Source: an uncultured Chloroflexales bacterium (GTDB lineage: Bacteria > Chloroflexota > Chloroflexia > Chloroflexales > Chloroflexaceae). Taken from it: DNA of 38,259 nucleotides. The stretch lies in assembly GCA_937967405.1 (NCBI GenBank), contig CALCJV010000097.1, positions 1 through 38,259 of the forward strand, read 5' to 3'. The notes beneath the pieces are model-generated. The model made no database searches. It saw only the letters and a list, made by a program, of their open reading frames with translations, and had not been told where the DNA came from. Shown piece by piece: positions 13,168-21,062 of the stretch. The stretch's first letter is position 1; the number at the start of each line of letters is the position of its first letter. Position numbers and translations under genes: made by a program.

Positions 13168-15720
13168 TTAGCCCTGTACCGTCGCAGTGGGCTGCTCTGG
13201 GGCGGCATACTTCGGCGGCGGAACCAGCGGATCGCCCTGCGATTGGGGCGATAGATTGAAGCCGAGCATCCGATCTAGCACACGCATGCGCCACGCCCAG
13301 CGCACCGTAAACATCCACACCACACTTGCCGCAAAGGCAAGTGCAAGGTCTTGCGGCTCGACAAAGGGCAGCGCGTAGACGGCGCGTAGCTGCGGCACAT
13401 ACAAGATTAGCCCAAAGATCACCCCCGTTGCCATAGCGAGCAGGGTCGGTCGCCAATCGCCCGCTAGGACTGTACCACCTACCCAGAACGGAGTCGGTGG
13501 CTCGACAAACACGATCAAGAACGAGGTGGCAAAAATCAGGAAGCAGAACATCACCATTGCTGCGTAAGGCAGCTGCTTGGTAATGAGCTGCTCGCGGATC
13601 GCCTCATCCGTTACCTGTTCAAGGGCTTGGTACACCGGAAACACATATACCCCCAACACGAAGATGCCGAACAGCGCGATGAGCAGCGCGGCGGGCACGA
13701 CAAAGTGGAACAGACGCGGCAGCAATTTACCGCGAGGGATGCGCCCCGGACGGGCCCAGTAAGCCAGCGCAAAGGACGGCAAGCCTCCCGCCAGCAGCGC
13801 AATCAAGGCACTCTCGCGCACGCTCATAAATACCCCAATTGAAAGGAGCAGGAGTGCCGTGTAAAAGACGCGGGTGAGAAACAGGCTGAGAATATCGAGC
13901 ATGCCATTGATGATACGTTGTCCCTCTTGCACCGCTTCAGGGATCACCGCGAACGAGTCATTGAGCAGCACAATGTCGGCGACACTGCGTGTGGCTTGGC
14001 TCCCGCTCTGCATCGCAATAGCGAGATCAGCTTGCTTCAGCGAGAGCACATCATTCACGCCATCGCCCGTCATGGCAACATACCGCCCCTGACTGCGGAG
14101 CGTCCGCACGATCTGCTCCTTCTGCTGTGGCGTGATTCGCCCAAAGACGCTCGTATCCATAATCGTGCGTGTGAACTTGTCTTCGTCGCTGATCTGTTCC
14201 AGCTCAGGCCCAGAGATGATCTGTGCCTCTGGATCAAAGCCCGCCTGCATCGCCAACGCCTTGACTGTCACTGGGTTGTCGCCGGAGATGATCTTCACGT
14301 CTACGCCCGACTCGCGGAAGGTGGTCAAAATCGTGCGGGCTTCGGGGCGCAGCTCGTCGCTGATGCAGACAATACCGAGCGGCGTAAGCGGGGTCGGCAG
14401 CTGGGCGGCATCGCCCGTCTCGCTGACGGGGGCAACAGCGGGGTGGTGGGCAAACAGCAGCACCCGCAAACCCTCAGCCGCCGCCGCATCCATGCGCTGC
14501 TGTAGCTCTGCGGGCACGTTGCCCACTGCACCGCGCAACATCTCCGGCGCACCAAGTACGTACATGCCCTGCATCGGCGCAGCATCTACAATCACGGCAC
14601 TCCACTTGCGTGCCGACGAAAACGGAATCTCCGTAATGACCGGACGTGGTGTGCCGCCATACGCCCGCTGGATCGCCTCGCTGGTTTTGTTCATAGAACC
14701 GAAGCTGACCACAAAATCACCGAGAAGCGTACCCAGTGTGGCATCGTCTATGCCAAAGGGGTGAATAGCCTGCACCTGCATGCGGTTGGTCGTGAGCGTG
14801 CCCGTTTTATCTACACAGAAGGTGTCTACGTTGCTAAGTGACTCAATCGCATTCGATTGCTGAACGAGTGCGCCTTTGCCAGCCAGCCGTACCGCCCCCA
14901 ACGAATACGCGACGACAATTGCCAGAAAGAGGGTATTCGGCACCAGTCCCACCACCACGACCAGATTCTCGATGATGCGTGAGAACGTACCGCCAGTGAC
15001 AACCGTCTCGACGGTAATGATGAGGGCAATCACCAGCGCGACGACAAGGATCACGCGCAAGGCAATATTCACTTCCTGCTGAAGCGGAGTAAACCGTGTG
15101 CGTTCCGCCTTTGCGCCCGCCATAATCTGCCCCGCGAGGCTATCCGCCCCGACAGACTCAGCCACGAAGGAGCCACTGCCATTGACACAGAAGCTGCCCG
15201 AATACAAGGGATCGCCCGCCTGCTTCTTGATCAAATCCGACTCGCCCGTCAGCAGCGACTCATCCATCTCCATTGCATTACTGGCCAGCACGCTCCCATC
15301 TACGATCACCTGATCACCCGCACCAATGCGGATCACATCACCAACCACCAGTTCCTCTGGTTCGATCTGCTGCTCCTGCCCCTCGCGCACCACCACCACC
15401 TTTGGGCGATTGAGCAGCGCAATCTGATCCAGCAGGCGTTTGGCGCGAATCTCTTGGAAGATGCCCACCGCTACATTCACCAGAATCACCCCCACCGAGA
15501 GCAGCGCATCTACGGGCCGCCCCAACAGCACTAAGACCAAGCCTAGCCCAAAGAGTAGGTTGTTGATGAAGGTAAACAGGTTATCGCGGATGATCTGCCG
15601 ATAGCTCCGCCCCATATCGGGCGGCGTAACGTAGCCTTGCCCTTGCGCCCGCAGTTGGGCAACCTCAGCTGCTGTTAGCCCCTGCAATGTTGCCGGTGTC
15701 GGATCAACCGTCTGCACCAT
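13168..15720 (-). CDS. CtpE-like cation-translocating P-type ATPase
   Basis: An 850-residue P-type ATPase. Visible elements are the N-terminal segment GLTAAEVAQLRAQGQG, the actuator loop LLTGES (156-161), the phosphorylation site Asp304 in DKTGTLTTNRM, the nucleotide-domain segment around VLGAPEML, and the hinge TGDGVNDVLSLKQADLAIAM. Helices lie at about 45-95, 220-275 and six more after residue 610. The layout and the NDVLSLK hinge resemble mycobacterial CtpE, for which calcium uptake has been reported. The M4 motif, usually PEGL, is Pro261-Asn-Thr-Leu here, so an acidic ion ligand is missing and the transported ion cannot be named. The start at 15720 follows GAAAGGG; a longer in-frame start at 15792 lacks family sequence. 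It is divergent from the yugP-like gene. Confidence 0.88.
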   Translation of the reverse strand: MVQTVDPTPATLQGLTAAEVAQLRAQGQGYVTPPDMGRSYRQIIRDNLFTFINNLLFGLGLVLVLLGRPVDALLSVGVILVNVAVGIFQEIRAKRLLDQIALLNRPKVVVVREGQEQQIEPEELVVGDVIRIGAGDQVIVDGSVLASNAMEMDESLLTGESDLIKKQAGDPLYSGSFCVNGSGSFVAESVGADSLAGQIMAGAKAERTRFTPLQQEVNIALRVILVVALVIALIITVETVVTGGTFSRIIENLVVVVGLVPNTLFLAIVVAYSLGAVRLAGKGALVQQSNAIESLSNVDTFCVDKTGTLTTNRMQVQAIHPFGIDDATLGTLLGDFVVSFGSMNKTSEAIQRAYGGTPRPVITEIPFSSARKWSAVIVDAAPMQGMYVLGAPEMLRGAVGNVPAELQQRMDAAAAEGLRVLLFAHHPAVAPVSETGDAAQLPTPLTPLGIVCISDELRPEARTILTTFRESGVDVKIISGDNPVTVKALAMQAGFDPEAQIISGPELEQISDEDKFTRTIMDTSVFGRITPQQKEQIVRTLRSQGRYVAMTGDGVNDVLSLKQADLAIAMQSGSQATRSVADIVLLNDSFAVIPEAVQEGQRIINGMLDILSLFLTRVFYTALLLLSIGVFMSVRESALIALLAGGLPSFALAYWARPGRIPRGKLLPRLFHFVVPAALLIALFGIFVLGVYVFPVYQALEQVTDEAIREQLITKQLPYAAMVMFCFLIFATSFLIVFVEPPTPFWVGGTVLAGDWRPTLLAMATGVIFGLILYVPQLRAVYALPFVEPQDLALAFAASVVWMFTVRWAWRMRVLDRMLGFNLSPQSQGDPLVPPPKYAAPEQPTATVQG

Positions 15721-15809
15721 AGAGCATGACCCTTTCTGTTGCTTGTTCTGTATTCGCCTCAACTCGTTCTGATTGCATTCCGATTGTACCACGTAAGCGA
15801 TTCCTCAGG

Positions 15810-15874
15810 TATAATAGCTGTATTCTGATGCACGATAGAGACAATACTACCGGTAGGACAGATAGTGCCACTAT
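15810..15874 (+). promoter_or_regulatory. promoter and two palindromes before the zinc peptidase operon
   Basis: TATAAT at 15810-15815 is the best -10; the only -35-like element, TTGTAC, is 20 bases upstream. Downstream of the predicted start lie two perfect palindromes, CTACCGGTAG (15847-15856) and ATAGTG-C-CACTAT (15862-15874). The second sits two bases before the AAGGAG ribosome site of the gene at 15890. They could be operator sites or leader structures. Confidence 0.45.
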
Positions 15875-15889
15875 GAAGGAGAAGCGTAT

Positions 15890-16630
15890 ATGCCATTTAT
15901 CATTGATCCGCTGTACCTTGTGATCGCTGGAATTGGGTTTGTGTTGTCCGCCGCCACCCAAACGTGGCTGATGTCGAGCTTCAAGAAGTGGAGCCAAGTG
16001 CCCAACAGCCACAATATGACAGGCGCACAAGTTGGCAAGTATCTGCTCGCCAACTCATCATTGGCGAAGGTGGGCGGCAAGCCTCAGTTTGGTGGCGCAG
16101 ATGGCAAGATGCCGGGCGAGGTGCGGCTTGAGCGTGTCGGCGGCACACTCACCGATCATTACGACCCGCGGGCCCATACCGTCCGCATGTCGCAGCCGGT
16201 AGCCGATACGCCCTCGATTGTGGCGATGGCGGTGGTCGCCCACGAATTGGGCCATGTGCAGCAGTATGAAGAAGGCTCACCCTTGATTGTGATGCGAAAC
16301 GTCCTCATCCCCGCGCTGCGTTTCAGCCCCACCCTTGCCTACGCCTTGATTATGGCCGGCTTTGTCTTTCAAGCAGTCAACATGGTTTGGCTCGGCATCC
16401 TGTTCTTCTCAGTCACAGTGCTATTCAGCGTCTTGACGTTGCCTGTCGAATTTGATGCCAGCCGACGCGGGATGAAGCTGCTCGAAGAGGCGGGTATGCT
16501 CAAAACCGAGAATGACCGCAAAGGCTCAAAGGCGATGCTCACCGCCGCCGCTTCAACCTACGTGGCCGCAGCAACCACATCCGTGTTGCAGCTACTGTAT
16601 TACATTAGCCTTGCCCGACGTTCGTCGTAG
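15890..16630 (+). CDS. membrane zinc metallopeptidase, YugP type
   Basis: A 246-residue membrane protein of the Zn-dependent peptidase family PF04298 (YugP). It has an N-terminal helix (residues 5-25), the metal motif HELGH in VVAHELGHVQQYEEG at about residue 118, two central helices (about 138-185), the family segment LPVEFDASRRGMKLLEEAG, and a C-terminal helix. The HExxH glutamate and both histidines are present. Substrates of this family are not well defined. The start is fixed by AAGGAG eight bases upstream. The acyl ligase fusion begins 28 bases downstream, so the two are probably co-transcribed from the promoter at 15810. Confidence 0.9.
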   Translation: MPFIIDPLYLVIAGIGFVLSAATQTWLMSSFKKWSQVPNSHNMTGAQVGKYLLANSSLAKVGGKPQFGGADGKMPGEVRLERVGGTLTDHYDPRAHTVRMSQPVADTPSIVAMAVVAHELGHVQQYEEGSPLIVMRNVLIPALRFSPTLAYALIMAGFVFQAVNMVWLGILFFSVTVLFSVLTLPVEFDASRRGMKLLEEAGMLKTENDRKGSKAMLTAAASTYVAAATTSVLQLLYYISLARRSS

Positions 16631-16658
16631 CAGCTAACCCAGAAAGGCGAAGGAGCTT

Positions 16659-19430
16659 ATGCCGAGTATGAACACTTTGCAGGAATTGCTGCCCATGTTG
16701 CAGCAGCGCGGCGACCAGCCCGGCTTGATTATGCTGCAACGCGAGGGCAGCACAACCTACAGCTACCGCGAGCTTGCCACCAGCGCAGAAAGCCTTGCGC
16801 TCGGCGTGCTTCAGGCTGGGATCAAGCCGGGCGAATTTGTCGCCCTGCTAGCCAAGAATCGCCCCGAATGGATCATTGCCTGCCTTGCAACAATCCACTC
16901 CGGTGCAGCCGTGATCCCGCTCGATACGCAGATCGCCAGCGACGCGCTGCACACCGCCCTCACCAATAGCGACGCACGCCTAATCTTTACCACCACCGAA
17001 TACCTAAACCGCTTGCAGCAGCTTGATCTGCCCAACCCGCCCCGCATCGTGCTGCTCGATGTGCCCGCCGATGATCCACGCAGCTGGCACGCCCTGCGCC
17101 ACGATCCAGCCCGCAATGGGGTTGCCCTGCCACAGGTGCAGCCCGATGATCCCGCCGCAATGTTCTACACCTCCGGCACTACCGGCGCACCCAAAGGCGT
17201 ACCCTTGACGCATCGCAACCTTGCCTTCCAACTTCAGGCTATCGCTGATACCGGCTTGGTCGAGCCAACTGATCGGGTGCTACTGCCGTTGCCGATGTAC
17301 CACGTCTACCCCTTCACGGTGGGCACGCTTGCGCCGATCACGCTCGGTGTGCCAATGATCCTGCCCTTCTCGCTCACCGGCCCCCAGTTGCTGCGGGCCT
17401 TGAATGAAGGCGATGTCACGATTATGGTCGGCGTGCCCCGCTTGTACCAAGTGATCTACAACGGCATAGATCGCCAGATTGTCGGGCAGGGCGCAATGAC
17501 CATGCAGATTTTCAAGAACCTGATGCGTACCAGTATCTTCCTGCGAAAGCACATGCGTGTGAAAATGGGCAAAGTCTTCTTCAAGAGCCTGCACAAACGC
17601 TTCGGCAAGAACCTGCGCGTGCTGGCTTCGGGCGGCTCAGCAATGGAGCCTGACCTCGTGTGGAAGCTGGAAGGGCTGGGCTGGCAGATTGCAATTGGCT
17701 ATGGCCTAACTGAAACCGCGCCGCTGCTGACGATGAACCTACCGCGTGAGAAGGACACGCTGCGGGCTGCGAGTGCGGGTAAACCACTGAGCGGAATCGA
17801 AATCCGCATTGATCCGCGCAGCAGTCACGGCGCGGGCGAAGATGCCCAAGCTGCGAGCGATACGCCCTACCCGCAAGGCGAAATTCTTGCGCGGGGGCCG
17901 AGTGTCTTCTCTGGCTACTACAAGCTGCCAGAGCAGACCCAGAAAGCCTTCACTGCGGATGGGCAGTGGTTCCGCACCGGCGATCTCGGCTATCAAGATA
18001 AAGATGGCTACCTCTATATCAGTGGGCGGGCTTCGACCTTGATTGTCACGGCGGGCGGCAAGAATGTGCAGCCAGAGCCGGTTGAAGATGTCTACGTCGC
18101 CAATAAATTCATCCGCGAGATAGGTGTGTTGCAAGACCCCGACGACGGACGACTCGTGGCCTTGATTGTGCCCGAAGTCGAAGAAGTCAACCGCTGGCGC
18201 AATGGCGATACCGCCTTTGCGATCCGCGAGGCCGTGAGTGAACAAGCCGCATTGTTGCCGACCTATCAGCGCATTGATCACTACGAGATCACCACCGAAG
18301 AGCTACCCAAAACCAATCTGGGCAAGCTGCGCCGCCACCTGCTGCGCGAGCAATACATCCGCACCAAGCGCGGCGAAATCCGTGCGGGTGGGCCCACCAA
18401 GCCGCTAGCGATTGCGGATATGAGCGAAGCCGATCAGCAGATTTTGCAGAATGAACTCGCCCTCCAGCTCTGGGAGTGGGTCTGCACCCGCTTTCCTGAC
18501 CAGCCACTCTCGCTTGATACGAGCCCCCAGCTCGATCTCGGCATTGACTCGCTGGCGTGGCTCGAACTCGCCACCGAGATTCGTGAAGTGACCGGCGTGG
18601 AACTCCCCGAAGCGGCAACCGCCCGCATTGATACGATCCGCGACCTGATCGCGGAAGTGCAGGAAGCTGCCGCCAATGCTGAAGAGGTGCAAGCGGCCCA
18701 CCTTGCCCTGACTGACCCCGAAGCGGTGCTGACGGAGGAGCAGCAGTATTGGCTGACCCAAAAGAGTGCGCCACTGGATCGGGCCAGTGTGGTGCTCTCG
18801 GTTGCCAATCATCAGGCGATGCGCTGGGCTTTCCAACTGAAAGCCCACAACGTCGAGCGTGTGCCCGATCTACCGCCGTTTGTGCTTGCGCCTAACCACC
18901 TGAGCAACCTCGACCCAATGGTCGTGGCGGCGGCACTCCCCTATAGCCTGCTGCGCTCGATCTACTGGGCGGCCTCAATTGATCTGTTCTTCACCTCGCG
19001 CCCGTCGCGGCTGTTCTCACGCATCGCGCAGATGCTGCCGGTGGCGGGGGCCCGTACCGTGTCCGTCAATTCGAGCCTTGCCTTTGCTGCACTCACGCTC
19101 AAGCAGGGCAAGTCGCTCGTCTGGTTTCCAGAGGGGCGGCTCTCCCCCACCGGCGAACTGCTCCCCTTCCGGCACGGGCTGGGCTATGTGCTCGAACAGT
19201 ATCCTGTACCCGTCGTGCCCGTCTACATCCGGGGCACGAATCAGGCATTGCCACGTGGCGAAGTGCTGCCGCGCTTCAAGCCCGTCGAGGTCACGTTTGG
19301 CGTGCCCTGCGATCCGCGCCAATTGGCGAACGAGGGCAAAGGCAGCACCGTGCCGGAACGCATGATGAATGCCTTACACGCCAAAGTTGCCGCACTGATG
19401 CCAGTCGCAGATACATCCCAACCAGCCTAG
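16659..19430 (+). CDS. acyl-AMP ligase / acyl carrier / PlsC acyltransferase fusion
   Basis: A 923-residue three-domain enzyme. Residues 1-570 form an adenylate-forming ligase with YTSGTTGAPKGV (170-181), IGYGLTETAP (346-355), RTGDLG (439-444) and the C-terminal lysine in NLGKLRR (Lys556). Residues about 590-675 form an acyl carrier domain with the phosphopantetheine serine in LGIDSLAW (Ser631). Residues about 705-915 form a 1-acylglycerol-phosphate acyltransferase domain with NHLSNLD (His747, Asp752), FPEGRLSPTGE (823-833) and PVVPVYIRG. A free fatty acid could be activated, loaded on the carrier and passed to a lysophospholipid or glycerophosphate without leaving the protein. The domain order is the reverse of E. 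coli Aas, which has its acyltransferase first. GAAGGAG sits three bases before the ATG at 16659; the ATG at 16668 is an alternative. Confidence 0.88.
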   Translation: MPSMNTLQELLPMLQQRGDQPGLIMLQREGSTTYSYRELATSAESLALGVLQAGIKPGEFVALLAKNRPEWIIACLATIHSGAAVIPLDTQIASDALHTALTNSDARLIFTTTEYLNRLQQLDLPNPPRIVLLDVPADDPRSWHALRHDPARNGVALPQVQPDDPAAMFYTSGTTGAPKGVPLTHRNLAFQLQAIADTGLVEPTDRVLLPLPMYHVYPFTVGTLAPITLGVPMILPFSLTGPQLLRALNEGDVTIMVGVPRLYQVIYNGIDRQIVGQGAMTMQIFKNLMRTSIFLRKHMRVKMGKVFFKSLHKRFGKNLRVLASGGSAMEPDLVWKLEGLGWQIAIGYGLTETAPLLTMNLPREKDTLRAASAGKPLSGIEIRIDPRSSHGAGEDAQAASDTPYPQGEILARGPSVFSGYYKLPEQTQKAFTADGQWFRTGDLGYQDKDGYLYISGRASTLIVTAGGKNVQPEPVEDVYVANKFIREIGVLQDPDDGRLVALIVPEVEEVNRWRNGDTAFAIREAVSEQAALLPTYQRIDHYEITTEELPKTNLGKLRRHLLREQYIRTKRGEIRAGGPTKPLAIADMSEADQQILQNELALQLWEWVCTRFPDQPLSLDTSPQLDLGIDSLAWLELATEIREVTGVELPEAATARIDTIRDLIAEVQEAAANAEEVQAAHLALTDPEAVLTEEQQYWLTQKSAPLDRASVVLSVANHQAMRWAFQLKAHNVERVPDLPPFVLAPNHLSNLDPMVVAAALPYSLLRSIYWAASIDLFFTSRPSRLFSRIAQMLPVAGARTVSVNSSLAFAALTLKQGKSLVWFPEGRLSPTGELLPFRHGLGYVLEQYPVPVVPVYIRGTNQALPRGEVLPRFKPVEVTFGVPCDPRQLANEGKGSTVPERMMNALHAKVAALMPVADTSQPA

Positions 19431-19456
19431 CAACGGTAGGGTGAGAGCTATAGCAA

Positions 19457-19483
19457 GAAAGACGTGCGCTAGGCACGTCTTTC
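19457..19483. terminator. bidirectional hairpin terminator
   Basis: The perfect 11-bp arms GAAAGACGTGC / GCACGTCTTTC have a five-base loop and lie midway between two convergent genes (stops at 19430 and 19515). The TTTC in the stem and the T-rich TTTCTTGC on the minus strand give modest U-tracts. It probably serves both sides. Confidence 0.75.
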
Positions 19484-19514
19484 GCATAGATATAGATCGG
19501 CTTGCATACGATGG

Positions 19515-20081
19515 CTAGGAGACCATATCGCCAACCGGAATCTCCAACTCCGGCACTTGGGCGATGCCGTTGATCAGTACCAAGCCGATCAGGGCCATAC
19601 TCAGCAGCACAGATACAAGGAACGCCCCGTAGAACGAGATCAGCGGCGCGAGAGCCATTGGCAAGAAGCCCACCACCCACGCCGGAAGCATCCACGCCAT
19701 GTCGGGCAGCACGCCCCGTAGCGCATACCAGAACGCCGTGCCCATCAATGCCGCCATAATTAAGTAGCGCATCATCAATGGCAGAAACGGCATCAGGTTC
19801 AGTAAAATGATGGCCATACACACCCCAACAATGGTAGCCGGAAACCACCACCGCAGTGGGTTCAGCAGGCGTTGATTGAGCAGCAGCCACTGCCCAAACA
19901 GCACGGCAATAATTGCCCCCAGCAGCAAGATCGGCAGAATCACATCGGCGGCAAACGTGCCCACTCCTAACAACATACCGACGGCAGAATAGACCAGCAG
20001 GGGCCCCGTGCTGACCAACAACCATACCCGAAAGAAGTTCCAGTCAAGATTCTTCGTCTCTACCCGCTTCATTTTGAGCAT
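19515..20081 (-). CDS. six-helix membrane protein of unknown function
   Basis: A 188-residue hydrophobic protein with about six predicted helices after a short basic N-terminus (MLKMKRVETKNLDWNFFRVW). The helices start near residues 15, 43, 70, 94, 121 and 146. It ends in a short acidic tail (VPELEIPVGDMVS). I do not recognise a family and see no catalytic motif. The start at 20081 follows GGGAGGG; the ATG at 20072 is also possible. An upstream in-frame extension to 20195 is unlikely, as it lacks a ribosome site and crosses the inverted repeat at 20108-20148. It is divergent from the phosphatase gene. Confidence 0.75.
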   Translation of the reverse strand: MLKMKRVETKNLDWNFFRVWLLVSTGPLLVYSAVGMLLGVGTFAADVILPILLLGAIIAVLFGQWLLLNQRLLNPLRWWFPATIVGVCMAIILLNLMPFLPLMMRYLIMAALMGTAFWYALRGVLPDMAWMLPAWVVGFLPMALAPLISFYGAFLVSVLLSMALIGLVLINGIAQVPELEIPVGDMVS

Positions 20082-20107
20082 CCTACCCTCCCTGTTTATG
20101 CACCGTA

Positions 20108-20148
20108 CTGTGCGAAAGCATACTACACCTCTACCTATTTTCGCACAG
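20108..20148. repeat. inverted repeat upstream of the six-helix membrane protein gene
   Basis: The perfect 10-base arms CTGTGCGAAA (20108-20117) and TTTCGCACAG (20139-20148) are separated by 21 bases, so the arm centres are 31 bp apart, about three helical turns. The repeat sits 27 bases before the start of the minus-strand gene. It may be a pair of operator half-sites on one face of the DNA, or a long-loop hairpin. Confidence 0.6.
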
Positions 20149-20187
20149 GATTGACTGCACGGCAACTCATCATCACTGTCGGGGTGC

Positions 20188-20216
20188 TTGCCCAATCACC
20201 GGAAACACCCTACAAT
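20188..20216 (+). promoter_or_regulatory. promoter of the phosphatase-LCP unit
   Basis: TTGCCC (20188-20193), a 17-base spacer and TACAAT (20211-20216) form a good sigma-70-type promoter. The predicted start is near 20223, with a leader of about 47 bases containing CAGGAG. Confidence 0.7.
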
Positions 20217-20269
20217 AGGCATAACACGAACGCATACCCCGTGCGGCGGGGCATGCAGGAGTAGCTGCG

Positions 20270-21025
20270 ATGCTGGATATACGAGTAGCAATTGCCAAGA
20301 TCAATGCCGCTAGCTCTGATGAGAGCGGCGATACCGTCGAGATCATCGAGCGTCCGAGCGGCGGGTTCTCGTTTGTGCTGGTAGATGGGCAAGGCTCCGG
20401 GCGCGGTGCGAAGTCGTTGAGTAACTTACTCACCGCACGGGCGATCACGATGCTCAAGGATGGCGCACGCGACGACTCGGTGGCGATGGCGGTGCATGAT
20501 TATCTCTACACCTACCGCATGGGGCAGGATGCCGCCACCTTGAATATCCTCTCGGTGGATTTCGCCACCCGCACGATCTCGATGGTACGCAACAATCCGG
20601 CTCCGTTTTTCGTCCTCACCCCAGACGGCACGCAGCACTACGCGGATGAAGTCCATCCTATCGGGCTATATGCCCAAACACGCCCAGAAGTTACGCGCCT
20701 GCCACTGCAACCCTATACCTATGTTATGATGTTTACCGATGGCCTGCTCCGGGCCGGCGAGCGCAGCCAGCAGAATCTTGATCTGCCCAACTATCTAGCT
20801 GGGTGGTCAGTGCATACCGCGCACCCACCTGAGGTACTGACGGAGCTGCTCCTCGAACGGGCACTGGTGCTCGATGCGTATGCCCCCAGCGATGATAGCA
20901 GCATCGTGACACTGGCAGTGTTGCCGGTCAAGCCTGCCGCCACCACGCCAGCTGCCTACCCTGTCCGGCGGCTGACCATGACGGTACTCTTCGATGATGA
21001 AGCGCATCCATCACCAATACGGTAA
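20270..21025 (+). CDS. SpoIIE/RsbX-like PP2C serine phosphatase
   Basis: A 251-residue stand-alone phosphatase domain with no sensor or membrane region. Metal-binding motifs of the SpoIIE/RsbX group are intact: ESGDTVEI (about residues 18-25), VDGQGSGRGA (38-47), the central DAATLNILSVD and NNPAPFFVL segments, MMFTDGLLRAGE and the final DDSSIVTL. Such enzymes remove phosphate from serine or threonine of anti-sigma antagonists or similar regulators. No partner-switch kinase or STAS gene is in the window, so the target is unknown. CAGGAG lies eight bases before the ATG. The LCP gene follows after 37 bases. Confidence 0.85.
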   Translation: MLDIRVAIAKINAASSDESGDTVEIIERPSGGFSFVLVDGQGSGRGAKSLSNLLTARAITMLKDGARDDSVAMAVHDYLYTYRMGQDAATLNILSVDFATRTISMVRNNPAPFFVLTPDGTQHYADEVHPIGLYAQTRPEVTRLPLQPYTYVMMFTDGLLRAGERSQQNLDLPNYLAGWSVHTAHPPEVLTELLLERALVLDAYAPSDDSSIVTLAVLPVKPAATTPAAYPVRRLTMTVLFDDEAHPSPIR

Positions 21026-21062
21026 CTTATACATGCGATAAATAGAAGGGAGTCCCGCGCCT

